The notes under the pieces were generated by a model. It was not told the origin of the DNA, ran no database searches, and saw only the letters and a program-made list of their open reading frames with translations. The translations under genes were made by a program, and so were the position numbers. A DNA stretch of 64,000 nucleotides. Source: Rhodanobacteraceae bacterium (lineage in GTDB: Bacteria; Pseudomonadota; Gammaproteobacteria; Xanthomonadales; SZUA-5). Of this stretch, positions 9,409 through 18,200 are shown piece by piece (the first letter of the stretch is position 1; the number at the start of each line of letters is the position of its first letter). The DNA lies in contig JACKOW010000001.1 of the NCBI GenBank assembly GCA_024234055.1, positions 62,001 to 126,000 on the forward strand, read 5' to 3'.

Positions 9409-9519
9409 CGTATTACCATTGATCGGAACACTGGAAGGATTGCCACATTCCTGTGTAGGATAGCGTGCTCCGCGGTGCCTCCTGTGCCGTGGTTTGACTC
9501 GGATTAGTGAGGCTTAGTC

Positions 9520-10263
9520 ATGGAACAGATGGGGATCATGCACATGTGGGGCGCGGCCGATTTGGTCGCGAAATTCGTGTTCGTGGTGGTGTTGATCATG
9601 TTTATTGGTACGGTGTGGTTCATTGCGACCGCGTCGATGCGCAATTTCTCGATTCGCTCCCGCGCACACAAGGTTATCGAGACCTTCTGGCAGACGACTA
9701 ATCCGCAGGAAGCCATTCGCGCGATGGAGGCACAGCCGGCCAGCGAGCCCTTCTCCAAGATTGCTCTGGAGTGCGCCAACGCCGCTGCGCATCACGCCAA
9801 GAACGAAGGCAGCCGCCTAGTCGAAGCCTTGAACCGCAGCGAGTTCATCGACCGCGCTCTGCGTCAGGCGGTGAGCCGCGAAAGCGCCAAGCTCGAAAAC
9901 GGCCTGACCTGGCTGGCCTCGGTGGGCTCCACCGCGCCCTTCGTCGGTCTGTTCGGTACGGTGTGGGGCATCTACAACGCTCTGATCAAGATCGGTGCTT
10001 CGGGCCAGGCATCGCTGGACGTGGTTGCAGGTCCGGTCGGTGAGGCGCTGATCATGACCTGTATCGGTCTGGGCGTCGCCATTCCCTCGGTGTTGGCCTA
10101 CAACTTCTTCGTCCGCGCCAACCGCGTGACACTGGGTCAGTTCGACGAGTTCGCGCATGACCTGCACGACTACTTTGCCACTGGCGCCCGCGTCGGCGGT
10201 GGTCCGCAGCCGACGATGCGCGTGCAGGCCGCTGCACCGAAGGCCGCTCCGGGCAAAGCTTGA
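9520..10263 (+). CDS. exbB: Proton channel protein ExbB/TolQ family (copy 2)
   Basis: A 247-residue ExbB paralogue with a first helix at about 12-37 and the conserved ASVGSTAPFVGLFGTVWGIY and GEALIMTCIGLGVAIPSVLA pair. Apart from lacking the approximately 45-residue N-terminal extension of copy 1 it is nearly superimposable on it, including EFIDRALR upstream of the core. It has its own promoter region (9409-9519) and its own terminator. Likely partner is the lone ExbD at 8106 or either ExbD of the main operon. Confidence 0.92.
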   Translation: MEQMGIMHMWGAADLVAKFVFVVVLIMFIGTVWFIATASMRNFSIRSRAHKVIETFWQTTNPQEAIRAMEAQPASEPFSKIALECANAAAHHAKNEGSRLVEALNRSEFIDRALRQAVSRESAKLENGLTWLASVGSTAPFVGLFGTVWGIYNALIKIGASGQASLDVVAGPVGEALIMTCIGLGVAIPSVLAYNFFVRANRVTLGQFDEFAHDLHDYFATGARVGGGPQPTMRVQAAAPKAAPGKA

Positions 10264-10289
10264 TCGCCTGAGTAGCAACGACGCAAAGC

Positions 10290-10322
10290 GCGACGGCCCC
10301 GATCGGGGCCGTCGCCGTTTCA
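10290..10322 (+). terminator. Intrinsic terminator after exbB copy 2
   Basis: Eleven-bp GC stem GCGACGGCCCC/GGGGCCGTCGC around a GATC loop, followed by CGTTTCA. The T-run is short but the stem is very strong. It may act in both directions, since the next gene converges on it. Confidence 0.8.
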
Positions 10323-10386
10323 GTGACTCGCAAATCCGGGCTTGCAGCCGCCTTTACGGGTGCAGCCCCGTAGTCGCGCAGCGTGC

Positions 10387-10602
10387 TCAGCCGCCGTGGT
10401 GCATGACTGTATTGGGTTGGATCACGCCGGTGTAGATGCCCAGTGCAATCAGGGCGAACAGCAGTATCGACAGGCCAATGCGCCAGGACAGGGCCTTGAC
10501 CACGCGGTCAGTCTTGCCATGGTCATTGAGCATGTAATAACAACCTGCCGCCAGGTTGTAGACGATGAAGATCAGGAACAGCACTACCACCAGCTTGACC
10601 AT
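10387..10602 (-). CDS. Twin-transmembrane protein (DUF2909)
   Basis: A 71-residue protein with two membrane helices (MVKLVVVLFLIFIVYNLAAG and RIGLSILLFALIALGIY) and a short polar loop containing HGKTDRVVKALSWR. Such twin-helix proteins occur beside SURF1 and cytochrome c oxidase genes in pseudomonads and xanthomonads; function unknown. The ATG at 10602 gives a protein of normal family size. It is divergent from the SURF1 gene. Confidence 0.85.
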   Translation of the reverse strand: MVKLVVVLFLIFIVYNLAAGCYYMLNDHGKTDRVVKALSWRIGLSILLFALIALGIYTGVIQPNTVMHHGG

Positions 10603-10774
10603 GGAGACGCCCCTCAACGGGCGGATGACAGGCAATGGGCTAGTGTACCTGCTCCGCCTGCAAGGATTGATCAACACCCATGCGTAGCCACCCATGTTGT
10701 CGAGTGTCGCGGCAGCCGTACCAGGCTGGTCGAGAAATCGGCGGTGCCCGTTCCGCCGTCCGCACGGCGCGATC

Positions 10775-11503
10775 ATGAAGCAAGGGCGACACCTTGGCCG
10801 TGCCCTGTTGGGCTATGCGGTGCTGACACTGCTGAGCTCTGGCGGTCTGGCGAGTCTGGGTATCTGGCAGTTGCAGCGGGCCGAACAGAAACAGCAGTTG
10901 CTGGACGCCATTGATCGTGCCGGATCCGAAAAAGCCGTTGATCTGGGCGATGCGCTGGCGAATGGCGTGGACTTGCACTTCCGCGCAGTCACTGCCCGCG
11001 GTCGTTATCTGCCCGATCGCCAGATCCTGCTCGACAACCAGATACGCAACGGCGAGCCCGGAGTCCAGGTCTTTGTGCCCCTGCAACTGGATGGCGGTGG
11101 TCAGATGCTGCTCGTCGATCGCGGCTGGCTGCCCTGGCGGGACCGCGCAGGGCCGCTTCCCATTGCCACTGTCAGCACGGAATCGGTCGCCGTTGACGGC
11201 TTGCTGCTGAGCGCGCCGGCGGCCGGCCTGGTGCTCGGCGCCGAGGTCCGTCAGCAGTGGCCGCTGCTGGTCACTCGCATCGATCTTGCCGACCTTGAGC
11301 GCCGTCTCCAGCAGCCGCTGTTAGACTTGGTACTTGAAGACCGCCAGACGCCGCGCGCGCAGACCCTGCGCAGCGGCATGCTGCCGCCTGAACGCCATCG
11401 CGGCTATGCGCTGCAGTGGTTCGGTCTGTCCCTGACAGTCATCATCATCTTTGGCGTGCTGGCCATTCGCTCGTGGCGCGCCAGGTCAATAACGCCATCA
11501 TGA
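10775..11503 (+). CDS. SURF1-family cytochrome oxidase assembly protein
   Basis: A 242-residue SURF1 protein with the expected two-helix layout: one N-terminal helix (about 12-32), a periplasmic domain with the LGIWQLQRAEQKQ motif, LLDNQIRNGEPGVQVFVPL and VDRGWLPW, and a C-terminal helix after HRGYALQWFGLSLT. SURF1 helps insert heme a into subunit I of aa3-type oxidase. Its stop overlaps the next start (ATGA at 11500), so the two genes are translationally coupled. Confidence 0.93.
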   Translation: MKQGRHLGRALLGYAVLTLLSSGGLASLGIWQLQRAEQKQQLLDAIDRAGSEKAVDLGDALANGVDLHFRAVTARGRYLPDRQILLDNQIRNGEPGVQVFVPLQLDGGGQMLLVDRGWLPWRDRAGPLPIATVSTESVAVDGLLLSAPAAGLVLGAEVRQQWPLLVTRIDLADLERRLQQPLLDLVLEDRQTPRAQTLRSGMLPPERHRGYALQWFGLSLTVIIIFGVLAIRSWRARSITPS

Positions 11504-12018
11504 ATCAACGACGCCTGCAACTGACCCTGATCCTGGCCGCCTTCCTGCTGCCTGCCGTCATCGCGCTGCTGTTGCAGACGCGCTGGTTCCATTGGGAGCC
11601 GGAATCGACCAAGAACCGCGGGCAACTGATCTCTCCCGTGGTCGCGCTGACGCCCTCCGAGCCGGTCGCCGATGGCCATCGCTGGAGCGTGGTCGTGCGT
11701 ATCCCGACCGTCTGCGATGCGGCCTGTGAGCAACGGTTGACCTTGCTTTCGCGTATCCGGGAGGCCTCGGGCAAGGAGATGGATCGGGTGCAGATGGTCG
11801 CCTGGACGGGCGGGCAGCGAAGCCTGGCCGCCGAATGGGGCGCGCGCTGGGAACCGGCATCGAGTGCATTGATCGAAACCCTCGCCGTGCCCGAGGCTGG
11901 CGTCATGCTGGTCGATCCGCTGGGCAATGCCATGATGCGCTATGCGGCCGATGCCGATCCCACCGATGTGCGCAAGGATCTTGCCCATCTGCTGCGCTGG
12001 AGTACCGTCGGCAAATGA
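11500..12018 (+). CDS. Membrane-anchored thioredoxin-fold-like protein of oxidase assembly locus
   Basis: A 172-residue protein with one N-terminal membrane helix (about 8-26) and a periplasmic domain carrying VRIPTVCDAACEQRLTLLS: a Cys-x3-Cys motif in the position of the copper/redox cysteines of SCO-like thioredoxin folds. It is coupled by ATGA overlaps to SURF1 upstream and cyoE downstream. Comparable genes sit between SURF1 and ctaA in pseudomonad cox clusters and are usually left hypothetical. A role in heme or copper delivery is inferred from context only. Confidence 0.8.
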   Translation: MNQRRLQLTLILAAFLLPAVIALLLQTRWFHWEPESTKNRGQLISPVVALTPSEPVADGHRWSVVVRIPTVCDAACEQRLTLLSRIREASGKEMDRVQMVAWTGGQRSLAAEWGARWEPASSALIETLAVPEAGVMLVDPLGNAMMRYAADADPTDVRKDLAHLLRWSTVGK

Positions 12019-12929
12019 GCATCATCGAAGAGACCCTGCGCGACTTCTGGGCGCTGACCAAGCCGCGGGTCGTTGCCCTGATCGTGTTTACGGCCGTCGT
12101 CGGCATGTTTCTGGCCACGCCGGGCTTGCCGGGATGGCGACCGCTGATCCTGGGCAGCCTGGGCATCTGGCTGGCGGCCTCCGGCGCAGCCGCCATCAAT
12201 CAGATTCTGGATGCGCGGATTGACGCGCAGATGGCCAGAACCATGTATCGGCCCTTGCCGCGGGGACGGCTCACCGAGACCCAGGCGTTGATCTTCGCCC
12301 TGATCCTGGCGGCGATCAGCATGCTCATGCTCTCGATCTGGGTGAACGTGCTGACCGCGGTGCTGACCTTCGCCTCGCTGATCGGCTATGCAGTGATCTA
12401 CACCCTGTTCCTCAAGCGGGCCACGCCGCAGAACATCGTCATTGGCGGCGCCGCCGGTGCCGCACCGCCGGTGCTCGGCTGGACGGCGGTCACCGGCACG
12501 CTCGATCCGCACGCGCTGTTGCTGTTCCTGATCATCTTCATCTGGACGCCGCCCCATTTCTGGGCGCTGGCGATCTTCCGCCGTGCCGATTACGAAAAAG
12601 TATCGATCCCGATGTTGCCGATCACCCACGGCGTGGTGGTCACACGTTGGCACATCCTCGCCTACACCGTGATCCTGTTCATGGTCACCTTGTTGCCCTA
12701 TCTGACCGGAATGGCCAGCTTCTTCTACCTCGGCGGCGCCATCGTTCTCGGGCTGGGATTCCTCTATTACGCCATCCGCCTGATGAATCCGCCCGACGAG
12801 CTGTTTGCGCTCAAGACCTTCAACTATTCGATCCTGTATCTGGCAGCCTTGTTCGCCTTCCTTCTGATCGATCACTACTTGCCGCAGCCGCGCTTCGGGC
12901 CGGTTCCGATGGTGCTGGTGCCGATCTGA
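12015..12929 (+). CDS. cyoE: Protoheme IX farnesyltransferase (heme O synthase)
   Basis: A 304-residue UbiA-superfamily prenyltransferase with about nine membrane helices. The prenyl-diphosphate/Mg site NQILDARIDAQMARTMYRPLP begins near residue 61, and the second conserved loop includes WTPPHFWALA. It converts heme B to heme O. Normally ctaA (heme A synthase) sits next to it; here ctaA is absent and the upstream neighbour overlaps it directly. Also called ctaB. Confidence 0.95.
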   Translation: MSIIEETLRDFWALTKPRVVALIVFTAVVGMFLATPGLPGWRPLILGSLGIWLAASGAAAINQILDARIDAQMARTMYRPLPRGRLTETQALIFALILAAISMLMLSIWVNVLTAVLTFASLIGYAVIYTLFLKRATPQNIVIGGAAGAAPPVLGWTAVTGTLDPHALLLFLIIFIWTPPHFWALAIFRRADYEKVSIPMLPITHGVVVTRWHILAYTVILFMVTLLPYLTGMASFFYLGGAIVLGLGFLYYAIRLMNPPDELFALKTFNYSILYLAALFAFLLIDHYLPQPRFGPVPMVLVPI

Positions 12930-12936
12930 GGCGCGC

Positions 12937-13007
12937 CTGTGGCAGCGGACTTCGTCCGCGATCATTTGCTCCGGCAATGACCTGTTGCGGCTCAAGCCGC
13001 TCTCGTA
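12937..13007. repeat. REP-like palindromic element after cyoE
   Basis: Degenerate copy of the CTGTGGGAGCGGACT...GTCCGCGA / TTGCGGCT...AGCCGCT palindrome family seen at several other places in this window. It begins 8 nt after the cyoE stop and may double as a terminator hairpin. The rest of the 12930-13556 gap holds one domain remnant (13079-13273) and otherwise no gene I can support. Confidence 0.7.
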
Positions 13008-13078
13008 CCGGACACGCCGCAAGCATTTGATCAGAAGCTTTTCCGCAAAGGGCGCAAAATAGAGCGATTCCTAAGTTG

Positions 13079-13273
13079 TCAGCCGGCCATTAGCATCGCG
13101 ATGAACTCTCCGGGCTGATCAACGCCCAGATAAATCTCCTCGACCACCGCCGATCCGATCAGTGTCGCCAGTTCCTCGCCGGGCTTCAGACGAATCACTA
13201 CATTGGCCTCGCCTCGCCATGACGCTGGTTCAAGGTCGCCGCGGCTTTTCTTGGTGAAGTTGGGGGCTCTGCA
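13079..13273 (-). pseudogene. Possible remnant of a TOBE/Mop-like domain
   Basis: An open minus-strand stretch of 64 codons ends in a coherent peptide (GEANVVIRLKPGEELATLI... to ...GEFIAMLMAG) that resembles the beta-strand pattern of molybdate-binding TOBE/Mop domains by eye. It has no usable ATG, and a stop codon at 13274-13276 closes it upstream, so it looks like the tail of a decayed gene. The family assignment is weak. Confidence 0.3.
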
Positions 13274-13556
13274 TCAACACATTCTGAAGGCTATTGGATC
13301 CGCGAACTGCCACGGTCGTAGCGCGGCTCCGGCGCGCGTGAAGTTGGATGTTGACCTAAAGTCCATCGCGCCGGCGGCCGCGGCTCTGTTGCGGGGAGAG
13401 CGCCGGGCGCCTCGCGTATGAACCCTGCGGTTCAGGCGGATGATTCGGACGCGAAGGACCCGGCCTACAACAATGCGCCGAGGGTTTGGCGCGTCGGCAT
13501 TTTGCGGCCGGAACAGCAGAGCACCGGCCTTCGCCAATCGTCCCACACGCTCAATT

Positions 13557-14282
13557 TCAGGAGAACCGCTCCATCTGTTCCTGGATGAATGCGGACTCGT
13601 AGTTCTTCCCGATCGAATAGGCCGCGATCTTCCCGATATGGGTGTAGGGCAGTTTCGACTCCGTGTGCCAGGCATTGAAGGCCTGCTGCACCTTGGCCAG
13701 ATCGCCCTTGCTGGTCGGCTGATCGGCGATCTCGAATCCAGCGCGCTTGATCGCGGCGATGACGTCCGGGGTCATGATGAAACCGTCCCAGCCGATCTGA
13801 CGCAGAAACCACTGCCCGGTGGCGCCGCCCAGGCGCGATCCGTGCTTTTTCAGATGAGTCATCAGCCCGATCTGGTCATCTGCCGGCCATTCAGCCAGGA
13901 AGCGGGCGAAACTGCCATGGCGCTCGGCAATCTCAAGTATGTAGCCGACGTTTTCCATGACCGCCTTGATCTTCGGCCAGTTGCGCACCACGCGCTTGTC
14001 CGAAGTGTAGGCCTCCCATTCGTCGATCGGCATTGAGGCCAGGCGGCCGATATCGAAGCCGAAAAAGGCCTCTTCGAACTGCGGCCACTTGCTCTCGATC
14101 ACCTGCCAGTTGAAGCCGGCCCGGTTGATGCACTTGGCCATGGCCGAGAGCACCCGGTCATCGCCCAGCGCGGCCAGTGCTGATTGAGACGGCACCTTGG
14201 GTAGCAGGCGTCGCAGCGCGGACTTGCCGCCTTTGCGCTCGGCCGCCATATCCTGAATCGTCTGAAACTTCGTCCAGTCCAT
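13557..14282 (-). CDS. DNA-3-methyladenine glycosylase I-like protein
   Basis: A 241-residue protein matching the TagI glycosylase family, which removes 3-methyladenine from DNA. The core GFNWQVIESKWPQFEEAFFG and the following helices (about 70-140) align with the TagI signature. Unlike E. coli TagI (known zinc ligands Cys4, His17, His175, Cys179), the N- and C-termini show no matching Cys/His pair, so the zinc clasp is apparently missing. The start MDWTKF is chosen as the family-like N-terminus. Confidence 0.75.
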   Translation of the reverse strand: MDWTKFQTIQDMAAERKGGKSALRRLLPKVPSQSALAALGDDRVLSAMAKCINRAGFNWQVIESKWPQFEEAFFGFDIGRLASMPIDEWEAYTSDKRVVRNWPKIKAVMENVGYILEIAERHGSFARFLAEWPADDQIGLMTHLKKHGSRLGGATGQWFLRQIGWDGFIMTPDVIAAIKRAGFEIADQPTSKGDLAKVQQAFNAWHTESKLPYTHIGKIAAYSIGKNYESAFIQEQMERFS

Positions 14283-14344
14283 GGGGCGTCGTCCGGTCGT
14301 GAGCGGAGTTGGATGGTAACTACACAAGCTACTCGGCGCAGCAT

Positions 14345-14593
14345 TCAGGGGCGATAAGCGCGCAGCAGATCGGACACCAGAATGCCGTTGATGCTCATGC
14401 CTTCCAGATTGGAATCGCTGATGCTGACCTGGCTGAAATTGATGTCGGCAAATTGCGCCCCCGCCAGTGACACATTCGAGAAACTGGCTGAGGCCAGATT
14501 GACGTCTTCGAAGCGAGCGCTAGCGAGGTTGACGTCCTTGAAGGTGGCTGATTCGAGAGACGTGTTTTCGAACACATGAGGATCTTGATTCAC
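14345..14593 (-). CDS. Small pentapeptide-repeat-like protein
   Basis: An 82-residue protein built largely of A(D/N)(L/F)xx pentapeptide steps (TFKDVNLASARFEDVNLASA, SFSNVSLAGAQFADI...), predicted to form a short right-handed quadrilateral beta-helix. Start is a GTG at 14593 with a GGAG ribosome site about 10 nt upstream; the in-frame sequence above it (to 14812) is not repeat-like. Function unknown; proteins of this type may be protein-binding modules. Confidence 0.75.
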   Translation of the reverse strand: MNQDPHVFENTSLESATFKDVNLASARFEDVNLASASFSNVSLAGAQFADINFSQVSISDSNLEGMSINGILVSDLLRAYRP

Positions 14594-14830
14594 GATGCTT
14601 GCTCCAGAGTGAAGTAGCGGCAGGCCCAATAGCCCTTGAAGTTCAGTGTGGTGAATCGTGATCCGGCTCGGCCATGGCATCGTCCAGCCGCTCCAGCAGC
14701 GCGCAGGCGCGATCCAGCACATCCAGTTCTCGTGCGTGCGCATGATTTGCGCCAGTGGTGCACTGGCCTCCCGAGCCGCCGCAATCAGGCGTTCGCTGCC
14801 GAGCGGTGTCAAATCGTAGGTCGCAGGCGA
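14594..14830 (-). pseudogene. Frame-broken remnant, possibly a winged-helix regulator tail
   Basis: Two coherent minus-strand peptides lie in different frames: LTPLGSERLIAAAREASAPL upstream, and ARELDVLDRACALLERLDDA running to a stop near 14638. They read like one C-terminal helical region broken by a frameshift near 14730. The LTPLG turn is seen in PadR/MarR-type winged-helix proteins, but no DNA-binding helix is preserved. From here to 15279 only REP elements were found. Confidence 0.35.
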
Positions 14831-15068
14831 CGCGCGAGACGCAGTATCGATCGCCGCAATCGCGCTGCGGTTTCCCTGGGGTCAGTACCAGTCACGGCAG
14901 GCTAGATACAAAGATTAGTCTTTCTACATGCCAAGGTTAATCTTGGTACCTGGCAAGCTGCTCGACTTCACGCAGCGCCGATCCGCTGGCTTGGGTTGGC
15001 GTGCTGCCGATGAGCGCGCCGCTGCTGATCATGGTGGGCTGGATGCACCTACAAGAGCCCACAGCCCC

Positions 15069-15235
15069 TGTGGGAGCGGACTCCGTCCGCGATAGATCTT
15101 GCCTCAGACTGTCGTTGCAATCGCGGGTAGAGCCCGCTGCCACAAGAGCCCAGGCCCCTGTGGAAGCGGAATTCGTCCGCGAATGATCTTGCCCCAAAGT
15201 GCCACTCAGATCGCGGGCGGAGCCCGCTCCCACAA
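15069..15235. repeat. Two tandem REP-like palindromes
   Basis: Two consecutive elements (15069-15144 and 15158-15235), each with a left arm CTGTGGGAGCGGACTC-GTCCGCGA and a right arm ATCGCGGG...AGCCCGCTCCCACA, separated by about 40 nt, forming a large cruciform or hairpin. The same family recurs at 12937, 23812, 28339 and 33995. Such REPs are common in Pseudomonas and Xanthomonadales; they are generally intergenic and often mobilised by RAYT transposases, none of which is in this window. Confidence 0.85.
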
Positions 15236-15279
15236 AAGCCCGCTTTCACGGTTCAGGTTGCTCGGACCCGGGCCGCGGG

Positions 15280-18200
15280 CTAAGGAGAGACCTCTGGTAT
15301 CTCAGCCTTCGCCACCGCTTCTTTCGCCGCCGCAATTCGTGCCTCGACCAAGGTCGCGGCGCGGTCCAGGTAGCTGAGCGCGGCCGGCGTCGGCGCCTCC
15401 ATGCTGCCCTCCAGCATCCACAGAGCTTCGCTGACCTTGTCGTAGGCTGCTGTGGGCGGCACATAGCCCTTGGTCGTGTCCGGATTGGTCCACAAGCCCC
15501 TGGCAGCCTCGTCCAGGGTCTTGCTGGTGGTTTCGATGGCCTTGAGCGCCATCAAGGTGGCGTCTTTCTCGTCCGGGATCAGGGTCGGGTCGGCGCGCTT
15601 GGCGCTGGCCTGTTGCTGCTCCAGCAGGGACCGCTGGCGTTCCAGATCGGCCTTGCGGTTCTTGATCAGATCAAGTGCGTCCACCAGGCGTGTCTGCAGG
15701 TCTGCGGCGCGCAGCACGGCCTGCTGGCGCGCGGCCAGTGCCTCCGGGCTCACCGACAGGCGAGGATCCAGTTGCACCTCGATCGGCAATGTGGCGCTGA
15801 CATCGCCGCGTTTGAGCGTGGCCACGTAGCTGCCCGGCAATGCGGAGGGGCCGCTGGGATCGAACAGCCCAGGAGGCGCCGGCGAGCGCGGTGCCGTCAG
15901 TGTCAGATCCCAGGTCCAGCGGTTCAGGCCCTGGGTGACTTCGACCTCGGCGAAGCGCATCAGTTTGCCGGTGCTGTTGCGGATTTCCACCCGCAGCGGC
16001 TTGGGCTTGTCGGCTTCCGGGTCGTCGCTGCTCGGCGTCGCGGGCAGGGCAGCCAGTCGCGCGCGCTCCTGATCGCGGTCGGGCAACGGCAGCGTGGGGT
16101 CGTTGATCCAGACGCTCAGGCGTGCGCCATAGGGCGCATTCTCGCCGACGAAATTCTGGTCACCGGCAAAGCGCGGGCCGGCCGGTTGCGGCGCGATGTA
16201 GAGCACCCCGGGCGTGCTGTCCAGTGCGGTCAGCGCGGCCTTGGGCACCCCCTCGCGGGCGATCCGCCGCAGGCTGTCGACATCATCGACGATGAAAATG
16301 CCGCGGCCGTGGGTGCCCAGAATGAGATCGTGCTCGCGCGGATGCACGGCGATATCCATGACCGACACGGCGCGCGGCAAGCCCTGGCTGAAACGTACCC
16401 AGCTGTCGCCACCATCAAAGGACAGGTACAGACCGAGTTCGGTGCCGAGGTACAGCAATCCGGGCTCGACCGGATCCTCGACCAGCGCCAGCGCATAGCC
16501 ATCCACGCCCTTGAGATCGAAACGCCGCACCTTGGAACCGTACTCGTCCAGACGCCAGGCGTAGGCTGCCATGTCGCCGTTGCGGTGATTGTCGATGACC
16601 ACGAAGGCGCGGCCGGCGTCATGCCTGGATGCATTGATGTGCGGCAGAAAGCCGAAATTGGGCGCGCCCTTCAGCCTGGCTTCCAGACTCTGCCAGCTGC
16701 CGCCGCGATCACGGGTGAGCTGCAGACGGCCATCGTCGGTGCCGGCCCAGATCACGCCTTCGGCCAGCGGGCTGGGTTCGATGGCGATCAGGGTGGTGTT
16801 GTTTTCGGCACCGGTCACATCGGGCGTCAGGCCGCCGGTTGCGGTGTCCTGGCGGGTCGGGTCATTGCTGCTCAGGTCCGGCGAGATCGTGGTCCAGGTC
16901 TCACCGCGGTCGCGGCTCATGTGCACGAACTGACTGCCGAAGTAGATGGTCGCGGCGTCGAAGGGATCCTGGGCGATCGCCGCGTTCCAGTTGAAGCGCA
17001 GCGGCACGGCGGCATCGTCTGCAGCTGGCCGGATCATGCGCTTGCTGCCATTGCTGAGATCGTAGCGGCTGACGTAGCCCTCCTGGCTCATGGCGTAGCC
17101 GCGGTTGGCGTTGTCGGGATCCGGCATGGTGTCGAAGCCGTCGCCAAAGTCGACCTCGCGCCAATGATGATTCTGGATGCCGCCCGCTTCCCACACCTGC
17201 GAAGGTCCGCGCCAGGAGCCATTGTCCTGTAGCCCGCCGTAGACATGGTAGGGCTGCTCCATGTCGTAGCGCACATGGTAGAACTGGCTCAGCGGCAGAT
17301 TGCTCACATAGCGCCAAGTCTGGCCGCGATCGTTGCTGAAGCCGACACCGCCGTCATTGCCGCTGATCAGCAGTTCGCCGCGGCTGGGGTGTACCCACAG
17401 GGCGTGATGGTCGGGATGGAGATCGTTCCAACCGGCCAGCGTCTCGAAGTTCTTGCCGCCATCGTGAGACACCTCAACGAAGGTGCTCAAACGATAGACG
17501 CGATCGGGTTGCTCGGGATCGACCCTCAGATCGGCGAAATAGAAGGGCCGCGGGTGCACATTGGTGCTCTCGTTGACGGTCACGAAGTGATCGCCGCCAT
17601 CGTCCGAGCGCAGCAGCACGCTCTTCTTGGCTTCGACCAGCACATACAGCGTGCGCGGCTGCGAAGGCGCCAATGCCAGCGTGATGCGACCCAGTTCACC
17701 CTTGGGAAGGCCCTCGATCGCCCCCAGCGGCTGCCAGGTCTCGCCGCCATCCACCGAGCGGTACAGCCCCGAGCCGCTGCCACCGGAGCGGAAGCTCGAC
17801 GGCGTGCGCCGGAAGCTCCACAGCGAGGCGTAGAGCCGATTCGGATTGGATGGATCGATGACCAGCTCGCTGGCACCGGTATCGGCGCTGCCAGGCAGCA
17901 CAGCGCGCCAGCTATTGCCGCCATCGGTGGTCTTGTAGATCCCGCGCTCGCCGCCGTCGCCCCAGAGCGGACCTAGCGCCGCGACCCAGGCCGTATTGCC
18001 GTCCCGGGGATCGACCACGATTCGGTGGATACGCTCGGACTTGCTCAGGCCCAGAAACTTCCAGGTGCTGCCGCCATCGGTGGAGTGATACACACCTCGC
18101 CCTATCGAGGTGCTGTTGCGGACGTTGCCTTCGCCGGTGCCGACCCAGACCGATTGCGGGTTGTTCGGATCGAGCGCGATGGCGCCGATGGCGTGTACAT

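Noticed and set aside
13418..13588. 56-codon plus-strand frame starting MNPAVQADD
   Set aside because: No ribosome site, overlaps the tail of the TagI-like gene on the other strand, and no recognised family.
15199..17232. 677-codon open frame on the plus strand
   Set aside because: It is antisense to the BNR-repeat protein, whose frame carries a signal peptide and repeated family motifs; the antisense peptide has no recognisable domain and reflects GC-rich codon bias.
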